In this document: positions 28,787-37,008 of the stretch, one piece after another | Layout of the letters: every line of letters begins with the position of its first letter | How positions within the stretch are numbered: position 1 is the stretch's first letter | Source of the DNA: Planctomycetota bacterium | Lineage (GTDB): Bacteria > Planctomycetota > UBA1135 > UBA2386 | Length of the DNA stretch: 37,008 nt | Reading direction: 5' to 3' | Assembly (NCBI GenBank): GCA_016713175.1 | Contig: JADJPQ010000021.1 | Span: 1 to 37,008 of the forward strand | Translations under genes and position numbers: made by a program | Notes under the pieces: model-generated | What the model was told of the DNA's origin: nothing | What the model saw: the letters and a program-made list of their open reading frames with translations, nothing else | Databases searched by the model: none

Positions 28787-29889
28787 TCCAGTTCCCGAGC
28801 GCGGTCGAAGCGCACTTCGGCGGCTCGACCAAGATCGCGCCGAGCGGCAACGTCGCGGTGTCTCGGCGATATCGGCTCTACGACGTGGACCCGGCGAGCG
28901 CTGGCCTCAAGCTGGTCCTGCCCGATGCGCGCGGGTTCGCGCCTGGCACCGCGTTCTCGGCCGCGTTCGCGCGCACGGGTGGACCCTACTGGGCGTTCAT
29001 CAATCGGAGCGCAACGCATTCGATCGGTGTCTACGCGAACGACGGCACGACGCTGATCACGACCGTTGCAGTCGGGACGTGCGAGGTGTTGTGGTGCATC
29101 GACAACAGCACGGCCAACGGCGAATGGATCGCGGAGGCCAAGGGCACGGTTTCGCGCTCGGGGTCGCTCGCGGCGAACCGGCTGGCCCACACGATCAACA
29201 TCGGGACGACCAGCGAATCGATCCACTGCCAGAACATCTTGCTGGCGCGCGGGTGGGACGGGACGACGCCGGTGGCCCTGCTCGTCGAGTGTCCCGTCGG
29301 CGCGGTGTGGGGCGGACCGAACGAGAACGCCTACGGCATGGACACGGGCACGCTGCCGGCGGGCTCGACGTGCCTGATCATCTGCCGCGGCATCATGAGC
29401 GGGCCGGGCGGTGGCGGTGGGCGCGGCGGTGTCGCGGCCACGGTCACGGCGCCGCAGGCCGGCGGCACGGGCGGGCCGGCGATCATCACGCGGCTGGACG
29501 TCGCGATCGTGAACCACGGCACGATCCAGGGCGGTGGCGGTGGTGGTGGCGGCGGCGGATACATCAGCGGCGACCCCTCGTCAGTCGGTGGCGGCGGCGG
29601 CGGCGGGGCTGGCTGGGGTCCGTCGCCTGGCGCAGCGGCTCGCCCGGGCGGCCTGGGCGGCGGCAGCGGCTACGAAACGATCCCGGGGCCTGGCGGGGAC
29701 GGCTCGCCTGGCGCTGGCGCTGGCGGCGGCGGCGGGGCTCCTGGAGCCAACGGGACGGCCGGCGCGACGATTGGCGGGGTGGCTGGCGGCTCCGGCGGTG
29801 CGGCTGGCCCATACCTGAAGCGCCTCAGCACGACCACCGCGACCTGGATCCGGAACGGTACGCGGCACGGCGCGGAGGTCACGTTCTGA
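28783..29889 (+). CDS. Glycine-rich tail tip / fibre-like protein
   Basis: A 368-residue protein. The TTG at 28783 overlaps the previous stop (TTGA) with GGGAGG five bases ahead; an ATG at 28771 is an in-frame alternative without such a site. Residues ~20-125 form a beta domain homologous to the C-terminal extension of the preceding protein (GLKLVLPDARGFAPG...GGPYWAFINR...TVAVGTCEVLWCIDN). A second beta region follows, then from ~205 a long Gly-rich stretch with repeated GGGGGG and GGxG motifs, ending LKRLSTTTATWIRNGTRHGAEVTF. Gly-rich tips of this type occur in adhesins and tail fibre heads. It is inserted within the usual DUF2460-DUF2163 gene order. Confidence 0.65.
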   Translation: MIQFPSAVEAHFGGSTKIAPSGNVAVSRRYRLYDVDPASAGLKLVLPDARGFAPGTAFSAAFARTGGPYWAFINRSATHSIGVYANDGTTLITTVAVGTCEVLWCIDNSTANGEWIAEAKGTVSRSGSLAANRLAHTINIGTTSESIHCQNILLARGWDGTTPVALLVECPVGAVWGGPNENAYGMDTGTLPAGSTCLIICRGIMSGPGGGGGRGGVAATVTAPQAGGTGGPAIITRLDVAIVNHGTIQGGGGGGGGGGYISGDPSSVGGGGGGGAGWGPSPGAAARPGGLGGGSGYETIPGPGGDGSPGAGAGGGGGAPGANGTAGATIGGVAGGSGGAAGPYLKRLSTTTATWIRNGTRHGAEVTF

Positions 29890-30779
29890 TGACGACGCGC
29901 CCGACAGGATCCTGCGAGGCCAAGCGCCTGCACCGCGGCAAGACGTGGTGCACCGTCTGGAGGATTACGCGTACGGACGGCGAGGTGTTCCGCTTCACCG
30001 ACCACGACAAGACGTTGTCGCACGGCGGCGAGGACTACTCGCCGCTGCTCTCGCCAGTCGCCGGCACCGAGACGCGCGAATCCGGCATGAAGGAACTGAG
30101 CCAGTCCATGGGTGGGGTCCTGTCGGCCGATGCGATCACGCAAGAGGATCTGCTCGCCGGGCGGTTCGACAACGCGATAGTCGAGATCGGGATCGTCGAC
30201 TGGCGCGCGCCGTGGATCCAATCGGTCAGGAGTTCGAAGCGATGGATCCAGAACGTCAGGCTCGACGGCCAGGCGTTCGACGCGCAGACCGAGGGCCTGA
30301 CCGTGTTCCTGCATGCGCCGGTCGCCGGCCCGTCGGGTGGCGTCTGGTCGCCGTCGTGCCCATACAAGCTCGGCCAGGCGATCGTTGCCGGCAAGGGATG
30401 CGGCAAGGACATCAGCGCGGACGTCAAGACCGGCATCGTGGTCGACACGGTCAGCGACGATCGGCAGGTTTGGACCGCGACCGCGGGCTCGTGGGGGTTC
30501 AGCTACGCGGACGACTACTTCAAGGACGGGGAAGCGACCTTCACCAGCGGCGACAACGACGGGTTTACCGTGCCGCTGATCCGCTCGCGCAACGGAACTC
30601 GCGAGTTCACCGCGTTCATCCCGACACCGTTCCCGGTGGTCGCTGGCGACACGTTCACGGTCAAGCCAGGGTGCGACGGCCAGAAGGCAACGTGCGTCAG
30701 CAAGTGGAACAACCTCGTGCAGTTCGGCGGCGACCCGTTCGTGCCGGGCAGCTCGCAGATCCTGGAGCCGCCGCTATGA
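29889..30779 (+). CDS. Tail tip protein DUF2163 (GTA gp13-like / BR0599 family)
   Basis: A 296-residue protein. N-terminal WRITRTDGEVFRFTDHDKTLSHGGEDYSPL and GMKELSQSMGGVLSADAITQEDLLAGRFDNAIVEI are the DUF2163 core. The C-terminal part has the family Cys set: SPSCPYKLG, GKGCGKD, and PGCDGQKATCVSKWNNLVQFGGDPFVPG, like the Fe-S-type cluster-binding end of lambda gpL relatives. It connects the distal tail ring to the hub. Start at ATG 29889, overlapping the previous stop by one base. Confidence 0.85.
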   Translation: MTTRPTGSCEAKRLHRGKTWCTVWRITRTDGEVFRFTDHDKTLSHGGEDYSPLLSPVAGTETRESGMKELSQSMGGVLSADAITQEDLLAGRFDNAIVEIGIVDWRAPWIQSVRSSKRWIQNVRLDGQAFDAQTEGLTVFLHAPVAGPSGGVWSPSCPYKLGQAIVAGKGCGKDISADVKTGIVVDTVSDDRQVWTATAGSWGFSYADDYFKDGEATFTSGDNDGFTVPLIRSRNGTREFTAFIPTPFPVVAGDTFTVKPGCDGQKATCVSKWNNLVQFGGDPFVPGSSQILEPPL

Positions 30780-31201
30780 CCTCAGCCCATGACTTCGCCG
30801 CGGCCGCGCTGCAGCTCGTCGGCACGCCGTGGCATCACCAAGGCCGGCTTCCTGGCGTCGGGCTCGACTGCGTCGGGGTCGTGGTCGCGGCGGCGAAGAC
30901 ATGCGGCGTCGAGGTCGAGGACCGGCGCGACTACACCCTGCCGGCGGACCCGAACCTGTTCCTTCTGCTGCTCGCCGAGAACTGCGAGCGCGACGCCGCG
31001 CCGACGCTCGAGGTCGGGCGCCTCGTCGTGTTCCGGATCGGACCGCATCCGCAGCACATCGCGATCGTGGTCGAGGGCGACCGGATCGTGCATAGCGTCG
31101 ATCGGAAGCGCCGCGGCGTGGCGGTCGAATCCCTGACGGAGTCATGGCGGTATCGCGTGCATTCGACGTGGGCGCTGAGAGGATTATCATGGCAACCCTA
31201 G
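30776..31201 (+). CDS. NlpC/P60 family peptidase of the tail tip
   Basis: A 141-residue enzyme with the complete papain-like triad pattern: GLDCVGVV with C32, PQHIAIV with H94 and RIVHSVD with H106 as the third polar residue. These cut peptide cross-links (D-gamma-Glu-type bonds) in peptidoglycan, and in GTA-like and lambda-like tails the protein (gpK-like) sits at the tip to open the wall during DNA injection. It sits in the standard order between DUF2163 and the hub. Its 3' end overlaps the hub gene by 13 bases. Confidence 0.88.
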   Translation: MTSAHDFAAAALQLVGTPWHHQGRLPGVGLDCVGVVVAAAKTCGVEVEDRRDYTLPADPNLFLLLLAENCERDAAPTLEVGRLVVFRIGPHPQHIAIVVEGDRIVHSVDRKRRGVAVESLTESWRYRVHSTWALRGLSWQP

Positions 31202-34137
31202 TATTGGGAGCTGTATCAGCCACCTACATCGGCAGCGCCACGATCGGAAGCGCTTTACTTAGCTCGATCATCATCACAGGCGCGCAATATCTGGATGAGA
31301 AATACATATTCCCAGCCTTGTTTGGCAGTCGAAACCAAGCAAGACCAAATAGGTTTATGGATCTCCAGATTCCTACGGCAGATCCAGGGGAGCCGGTGGT
31401 GCTCGCGTTCGGGTCTGATGGAGTCAGGGTTCCGTGCCATGTCATCTTTTTCAAAGCGACAAGCGAAACAACGTCTTCTGGCAACCCAAGAAAGCAGGGT
31501 GTCGTCTTTTCAACCGAGTCGTTCGCGGATGTTGCCGTTGCTATCAATGCCAGAAAAACTTCGTCATTAGCCAGCATGACGGCCGATGGCCGAATAGTAT
31601 TTTTCTCCACTCGCAATGCGGTGCTTCTTAGGTCGCATCGGATGACCGTGGCAGAGGTGTCAACGAACCTTGTGCTTTCGTCGCAATCGGTTCTCGATGA
31701 TGACTTCTCCTACTACTTCACTGTTGGGGATGCAGTGCTTCTGGCGGGGTTCTCGCCAGCCGATAACAACGGTTATTTCTCCGTATCTGTAGTATCCAGT
31801 CATAGCGGCGATACGCCGTCGTCGATGACGCTCTTAAGAAAGCAGGGTCAGAACCCGGTCAACGGTAGCGCAGGGACCGTCACGAGTCCCGCCGTTATTG
31901 AAAGGGCCAGCGATTCCGCGATTGTCGGCCACGACTACTCCGTGCTATCCGTTGACACTCGCGACCTATACATTACTCGGGCACCATCATCGGTGTCGCC
32001 ATCACTGATGCGGCCGTTTGTAGTTGGCGATGAGGTGACCCTGTCGGGGTACACGCCAGATTTCTTCAACTCGAATACTTGGTATGTGCAGGCTCTCGAT
32101 GAGGCCCCTAATGGGTGGCAGACGCTAGCGCTGCGGAGACTTTCGCAGAACGGATCTATGCCAGGAACTCCGCAGACTGCTGGCACATCTACCGAATCTG
32201 GGATCATCAGATTCCTGCAGTCCAGCGGGCACGCTAGCATGTTTCGGTCTGGAACACTGGACCCGTTCACGTTCTATGATGGGGCAGCCGACCAATCGGC
32301 GCCGGCACTGATCGACGTGCACGAAAATGACGTGCCGGCATACCGGGGGGTCGCGATCGTCACGCTTGATGACTTGCTGCGCTCGCAGTTCGGCAACCGC
32401 ATCCCAATCTTTGAGGCGGTAGTTCGGCCAGACGCCTCCATGACGTTCGCCGACGCGGTGCGCGAGATCGTCAAGCTCGGCAAGATGCCGAACGTCGATT
32501 CGGTGCTCGATCTGTCCGGCGCATCGGCTGAGCAACTGCGCGGCTACTACGTGCGCGGCCCGCAGCCGATCGTGCAGAGCCTGCAACCGATCATGCTCGC
32601 GGCCGAGATGGTCACGCAGGAACGCCGCGACCAACTCGCCGTGTTCAAGGTCGAGCAGGCCGACGCGGTCGCGGTGCAGGCGCAGGACCTGGGCGCGGTG
32701 CGCGAAGGCGACACGGGCAAGGCCGCGTTCTCGGTGCAGCGCGTGCCGGACTCGCAGTTGCCGACGGCGGTTGGCGTGTCGTTCATCGACTCCAGCCGCA
32801 ACTATGGGCGCGGCTACGAGTCCTACGGCATGCGCAACCCCGCGACCCTGCCGCACGACAACCGGGTCGAGATCGATCTGCGACCGCTCTCGCTGACTCG
32901 GCCGCAAGCTCAGGCCGTGGCCGCGCGCATCCTGCGGAAGGCGTGGATCGGCCGCGAGATCGTCGGGTTCTCGCTGCCACCGAGTTATGCGCATGTGCTG
33001 GAAAACGACCTGCTGAGCCTGACCGCTCTCGGCCGCGGCTGGGTCGTTCGGGTCGTGCAGGTGAATGTCGAGACCGACTGGACGGTGAAGATCCGGGCCA
33101 TCGTCGAGGACGTGGACGTGCAGGTTGCGAACCTGGGTGCGCGAGGTCCTGGCGGCTCGACGCCGCCGCGCACCACGCCGCCGGCCGTGCTGGTTCCGCA
33201 CGCGCTCGACATCCCCGCAGTCTCGGAGTTGCACGTCAACGAGCCGGGCCTCTACCTGTGCGCGGCACCGACAACGAATGGATGGGCCGGCGCGGTCGCC
33301 TACTACTCGGACGACAACGTTTCGTGGAACCTGATCGGCACGCTCCAGACACCGCACGTTCTCGGCGAGGCCACGACCGCACTGGCGTCCGGCTCGTTGC
33401 TCACGGTCGACGTGACGAACACGGTGACGGTGCGCATGTTCAACGGCGAGACGCTGGCGAGCGTCACGATCGACGACGTCGGCCGCGGCGCGAACTGGTT
33501 CCTGCTCGGTGACGAGGTGCTCGCGTTCCTGACCGCGACGCTGCAATCGGACGGGACCTACATCCTGTCGAACCTCGTGCGCGGCCTGCGCGACACCGCC
33601 GACCACATCGGCACGCACGCGATCGGCGACCGGTTTGTGCGACTGACCGCGCTCGGCGAGCACGCGACGTGGTGGCCGTTCCCTGACGGCTGGGCTGGCA
33701 ACGGCAGGCGGCGCTACGTCAAGATCGTGCCTGCCGGCGGTATGCTCGCCGACGTGACTGCGATCGACATCACGCCGCGCGCCGAGACCGCACGCTGCTT
33801 CCGGCCGGTTAACGTGGTGGTGACTCGCGCGAGCAACAACGCCAAGATCGAATGGGAGCCCGTGCCGCGGTCGCCGCTGGTCCAGATGTTCCAGCGCATG
33901 CAGCTCGACGAGCGGGCCGAGGAATACGTCGTCCAGGTGTTCAGCGACTCGACGTTCGGGACCGCGGTGCATCAGTTCCGCCTGACCGCTGCGAACGGCG
34001 TCGTGGTCAAGCGGTCCCTCTACTACTCGGCGACCGACCAGACCGCGCACGGCCTGACTGCAGGCGCGACGCTGCACATGCGCATCTGGCAGGTCGGGAT
34101 CGCCGGTGACGGCAACTACCAGCAGGTGAGCCTATGA
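31189..34137 (+). CDS. Central tail hub / tip attachment protein with foreign-looking N-terminal third
   Basis: A 982-residue hub. GAGAGGA precedes the ATG at 31189. The N-terminal segment MATLVLGAVSATYIGSATIGSALLSSIIITG is the Gly/Ala hydrophobic start typical of GTA-type hub proteins. Residues ~45-365 vary and contain two similar stretches (SQSVLDDDFSYYFTVGDAVLLAGFSPADNNGYFSV and PSLMRPFVVGDEVTLSGYTPDFFNSNTWYV). From ~375 the conserved hub with FADAVREIVKLG...VRGPQ, LPHDNRVEIDLRPLSLTRPQAQAVAARILRKAW and C-terminal beta modules. DNA for 31189 to about 32280 is far AT-richer than the flanks, while the rest returns to the normal high GC, so the front third was probably exchanged recently. Confidence 0.8.
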   Translation: MATLVLGAVSATYIGSATIGSALLSSIIITGAQYLDEKYIFPALFGSRNQARPNRFMDLQIPTADPGEPVVLAFGSDGVRVPCHVIFFKATSETTSSGNPRKQGVVFSTESFADVAVAINARKTSSLASMTADGRIVFFSTRNAVLLRSHRMTVAEVSTNLVLSSQSVLDDDFSYYFTVGDAVLLAGFSPADNNGYFSVSVVSSHSGDTPSSMTLLRKQGQNPVNGSAGTVTSPAVIERASDSAIVGHDYSVLSVDTRDLYITRAPSSVSPSLMRPFVVGDEVTLSGYTPDFFNSNTWYVQALDEAPNGWQTLALRRLSQNGSMPGTPQTAGTSTESGIIRFLQSSGHASMFRSGTLDPFTFYDGAADQSAPALIDVHENDVPAYRGVAIVTLDDLLRSQFGNRIPIFEAVVRPDASMTFADAVREIVKLGKMPNVDSVLDLSGASAEQLRGYYVRGPQPIVQSLQPIMLAAEMVTQERRDQLAVFKVEQADAVAVQAQDLGAVREGDTGKAAFSVQRVPDSQLPTAVGVSFIDSSRNYGRGYESYGMRNPATLPHDNRVEIDLRPLSLTRPQAQAVAARILRKAWIGREIVGFSLPPSYAHVLENDLLSLTALGRGWVVRVVQVNVETDWTVKIRAIVEDVDVQVANLGARGPGGSTPPRTTPPAVLVPHALDIPAVSELHVNEPGLYLCAAPTTNGWAGAVAYYSDDNVSWNLIGTLQTPHVLGEATTALASGSLLTVDVTNTVTVRMFNGETLASVTIDDVGRGANWFLLGDEVLAFLTATLQSDGTYILSNLVRGLRDTADHIGTHAIGDRFVRLTALGEHATWWPFPDGWAGNGRRRYVKIVPAGGMLADVTAIDITPRAETARCFRPVNVVVTRASNNAKIEWEPVPRSPLVQMFQRMQLDERAEEYVVQVFSDSTFGTAVHQFRLTAANGVVVKRSLYYSATDQTAHGLTAGATLHMRIWQVGIAGDGNYQQVSL

Positions 34138-34469
34138 CGAGCATTCGCGGCTTCGAGCTTTGGACGCAGGTCGATCCGGCGGCCCACACCAAACTGAACA
34201 CGCTCGCGTTCTGGACGATCGCGCAGCTCGGCGGCGGCTTCAAGGTGGCCGACAACGACCTGACTGCTCCGCCTGGGTCACCGACGACGGGCGCGGTCTA
34301 CATCATCGCGGCATCGGCTACCGGCGCGTGGGCCAGCAAGGACGGGCAGTTCGCCGGCTGGGACGGGGCGCAGTGGCTCTATCTGACGCCGACCGAGGGC
34401 GATCAGGCACGCATCCTCGACGAGAACACGAACGTGGTCTACGACGGCGCGGCGTGGGGGGGCATCTGA
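34134..34469 (+). CDS. DUF2793-like tail protein
   Basis: A 111-residue protein coupled to the hub. FKVADNDLTAPPGSPTTGAVYIIAASATGAWASKDGQFAGWDGAQWLYLTPTEGDQARILDENTNVVYDGAAWGG matches the DUF2793 pattern of GTA-like tails (P-G-YIV-A-GAWAG-DG-IA-WD-G-W-F-P--G--A-V-DE---YDG-W). Such proteins lie at the tip next to fibres and may attach the receptor-binding parts. Confidence 0.75.
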   Translation: MTSIRGFELWTQVDPAAHTKLNTLAFWTIAQLGGGFKVADNDLTAPPGSPTTGAVYIIAASATGAWASKDGQFAGWDGAQWLYLTPTEGDQARILDENTNVVYDGAAWGGI

Positions 34470-36629
34470 TGGTCGACGAGACCGAAGTCCAACGCGACGC
34501 GGTGCAGGTGCTCGGCGAGCCGACCGACGGGCAGGTGCCAGAGTGGGACGCGGCGCAAGGCGAATGGGTGCCGGCGACGCCTGCCGGCGGATCTGTCGAC
34601 ACGTTCAAGACGATCGCGGTCAGTGGGCAGAGCGACGTGGTTGCGGACTCGTCGACCGACACGCTGACGCTGGTTGCTGGTAGCAACGTCACGATCACGA
34701 CCGATGCGGCGACGGACTCGATCACGATCGCGGCGACCGGATCAGGCGGGAACGCCTTCGGGGTGATCGCCGTATCGGGTCAGGCGAACGTCGAGGCTGA
34801 TGCCGCCGACGACACGCTGACTCTGGTTGCTGGCTCGAACGTGACCATCACGACGAATGCGGCCACGGACACCGTGACGATCGCGGCTTCGACCCCGGCG
34901 CACGCCAGTTCGCACGCTGAGGGCGGGTCCGACCGTATCACGTCGCTGGCGCTGGCGAACACGGGCCTGACTGTTCGAGACACCGACGACAGCCACGAAC
35001 TGACGATCGCGCCAGGCAGCAACCTGACCGCCAACCGCACGCTGACAGTCAACACCGGCGACGCGAGCCGCGCGGTCACGATCACGGGCACGGCCAGCAT
35101 CGAAGGCACGAACACTGGCGATCAGAGCACGTTCAAGACGATTGACGTGGCCGGGTCTGATTCGATTGTTGCGGCGACCGCAGCCGACACGCTTACGTTC
35201 GTCGCCGGATCCAACATCACGATCACGACGGACGCGCCGAGCAACGAGGTTCACATCGCGGCGACTGGCGGCGTCAGCGATGGCGACAAGGGTGACATCA
35301 CGGTCAGTGCGTCGGGCGCGACCTGGACGATCGACAACGACGCGGTCACGAACGCCAAGCTTGCCAACGTCGCGACGGCCACGATCAAGGGGCGATCGAC
35401 CGCCGGCACCGGTGACCCCGAGGATCTGACCGGCACGCAGGCGACGGCCCTGCTCGACAACTTCACCAGCACGACGAAGGGGCTTGTGCCCCTGTCTGGC
35501 GGCGGCACAACCAAGTCCTGCTGGCTGACGCGACGTGGTCGCAGGTCGGCACGACGCAGTTGTCGGACGACGCGGTCACCTACGCCAAGATGCAGAACGT
35601 CAGGCTCGCCGACGGCTGGCGCAGGCAACGTCGAGGAAATCGCGCACGGCGGCGGGCCGCGCGCTGATCGACGACGCCGACGCATCGGCGCAACGCACGA
35701 CGCTCGGACTCGGGGCGCTCGCCACACTCGCAACAGTCGGGACGTCGCAGATCGACAACGACGCGGTCACGCTAGCCAAGGTCGCGAACATCGCGACCGA
35801 CCGACTCCTCGGTCGCGACACCGCGGGGAGCGGCGACCCGGAGGAGCTGACCGTCGGCGGCGGCGTCGAGTTCACGGGCACTGGCGGGATTCAGCGCAGC
35901 GCGATCAGCGGCGAGGTCACGATCGCAGCCGGCAGCAACACCGCCCAGATCCAGATTCCGGAATCACACTGGATCATGTGCGACGACTGCTTCTGGGCGT
36001 CGCTGCCGAACCAGGGCTGGACGCAAGGAAGCAGCGGCACCGGCACTTCGGCCGCCAGCAGTTCGTTCGGCGTCGACTCGACGGAGAAGGCGCAAGGCGT
36101 CGTGGCGGTGTCGACCGGCACGGACGCGGGGACCGGGCGCAGCTCGTTCTATCAGTGCCTGAACAGCCTGCTGCTCGGGCAGGGCACGGCGTTCGAGTAT
36201 GAGGCGCGCGTCTGCATGTCGGCGCTGTCGACAGTCAGCGAAGAGTACGTCGCGCACTTCGGGTTCATCGACAACGCGAACTCCAGTTCGGAGCCGGCGG
36301 ACTCGGCCGCGTTCGCCTATCGCCGGACCACTGACGGTGACTTCTGGGTCTGCCAGACCAGGAGCAACAGCAGCGAGACCAAGACGGTCACGGCGATTGA
36401 GCCGAGCACATCGGCGTTCGCCATCTTCAAGATCGTGGTGGCGTCCGATGGGGCCTCGGTCAAGTTCTACATCAACGGGTCCGAGGTGGCGTCGCACAGC
36501 GCCAACATCCCGACCGGCTCCGGGCGATACACCGGCATCGGGCAGCGCATCTACAAGACCGCTGGATCGACCGCGCGGTTGATGTACTTCGACTGGATTC
36601 GAATCAAGGCAACCGGGAGCGCGCGATGA
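34469..36629 (+). pseudogene. Tail fibre / receptor-binding protein with three clustered frame breaks
   Basis: About 720 residues if repaired. The start at ATG 34469 overlaps the previous stop. The shaft has three ~47-residue repeats (F-TIAVSGQ-DV-AD...DTLTLVAGSNVTITT-AATD-ITIAA) and repeats of DDAVT-AK--NVAT--L-GR-TAG-GDPEELT. Sequence is continuous to about 35514, then moves -1 (VLLADATWSQVGTTQLSDDAVTYAKMQNV), +1 at ~35600 (GSPTAGAGNVEEIA) and +1 at ~35645 (TAAGRALIDDADASAQRTTLGLG). It then stays open to 36629. The C-terminal ~220 residues (from ~35980) are a lectin- or LamG-like beta domain with FYINGSEVASHSANIP. As written, translation from 34469 ends at 36202 in shadow sequence. Confidence 0.65.
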
Positions 36630-36958
36630 TCCTGCAAGACCTGACCGCGATCGCGTGGGACAAGCTCGGCATCGTCGGCACGACGGTGGTTGGCATCCTG
36701 ATCGTGGTCCTGTTCTTCCTGCGCTACCTGTCGGAGCAGCGGAAGCACGAGGCCGAGCAGCGCGGCGAGTTCTTCAAAATGCTCGGCGATCAACGCTCGG
36801 AGTACAGCGCGACGCTGAAGGACCTGTCCAAGCAGTTCGGCGACCGGGTTGAAGGGATCGCGGACTCGGTCACGGCGAGCAACGAGCGGGTCGAGACCGC
36901 AATGCGCGATCTGGCAATCGAGATGCGCGGCGCACAGCCGCATGGAGCGAAGAAATGA
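36626..36958 (+). CDS. Holin-like membrane protein with coiled-coil tail
   Basis: A 110-residue protein from an ATGA overlap. One strong transmembrane segment (about residues 15-34, GIVGTTVVGILIVVLFFLRYL) is preceded by a short N-terminus and followed by a long charged coiled coil (EQRKHEAEQRGEFFKMLGDQRSEYSATLKDL...). Position after the fibre gene suits a lysis-cassette member. A single span with a long coiled coil also fits other small phage membrane proteins, so holin is only a likely reading. Confidence 0.55.
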   Translation: MILQDLTAIAWDKLGIVGTTVVGILIVVLFFLRYLSEQRKHEAEQRGEFFKMLGDQRSEYSATLKDLSKQFGDRVEGIADSVTASNERVETAMRDLAIEMRGAQPHGAKK

Positions 36959-37008
36959 GAACGCTGTGTCGAGTCCTGGCAGTCCTGTTCACCCTGGCCC
37001 TGGTCCTG
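36955..37008 (+). CDS. Protein with signal-like N-terminus, cut by the window end
   Basis: An ATGA overlap starts MRTLCRVLAVLFTLALVL and the window ends. Arg residues followed by a hydrophobic run suggest a signal peptide or membrane anchor. Next to a holin-like gene this could be a spanin or a lysis enzyme; the visible part cannot decide. Confidence 0.45.
   Translation, partial: MRTLCRVLAVLFTLALVL

Overview
This window looks like most of the genome, or prophage, of a temperate siphovirus (tailed phage with a long non-contractile tail) from a high-GC Gram-negative host. The evidence is a complete morphogenesis series in canonical order, terminase to tail fibre, very high GC, tightly packed plus-strand genes with ATGA/GTGA stop-start overlaps, and a Rhodobacter GTA-like tail-tip set (DUF2460, DUF2163, NlpC/P60, large hub protein, DUF2793-like). 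A Xanthomonadales-, Burkholderiales- or Alphaproteobacteria-type host would fit, but the host cannot be fixed from sequence alone. I see no integrase, polymerase, helicase or endolysin; lysis genes probably start at the right edge.

Left arm (1-10.2 kb): many small, mostly unrecognised early genes, several Cys-rich or membrane-spanning. Recognisable members are a DUF5131 (phage Gp37/Gp68) protein split by an HNH endonuclease ORF, a DNA C5-methyltransferase reduced to its two ends, and a RusA-like protein with a truncated second copy upstream. Three loci carry duplicated gene starts (1.1/1.3 kb, 4.1-4.6 kb, 8.4/9.06 kb). A 750-base stretch without a credible gene (1.3-2.07 kb) carries two terminator-like hairpins flanking a tRNA-like element that has perfect acceptor, D and T stems but no anticodon arm, and a hairpin reminiscent of a type I-E CRISPR repeat.

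Switch and recombination (10.0-12.8 kb): a leftward Cro/C1-type repressor lies opposite a rightward promoter, with a 17-bp perfect inverted-repeat operator between them. A RecE/exonuclease VIII-like PDDEXK nuclease and a likely partner protein follow.

Head (12.9-23.8 kb): small and large terminase, DUF4055-type portal, an SPP1 gp7/Mu F-like minor head protein, scaffold, major capsid and a cement-like protein, then a 1155-residue protein. That protein joins beta-rich repeats and an SGNH-esterase-like region to a C-terminal DnaT-like head-tail connector domain. Neck genes follow.

Tail (23.8-36.9 kb): tail completion, terminator and tube proteins; tail chaperones gpG/gpGT with a textbook -1 frameshift site; a short tape measure with a +1 frame break at a G6 run; distal tail, tip and hub proteins; a repetitive fibre gene with three clustered frame breaks; and a holin-like membrane protein. 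The first third of the hub gene is strikingly AT-richer than everything around it, which suggests a recent intragenic exchange.
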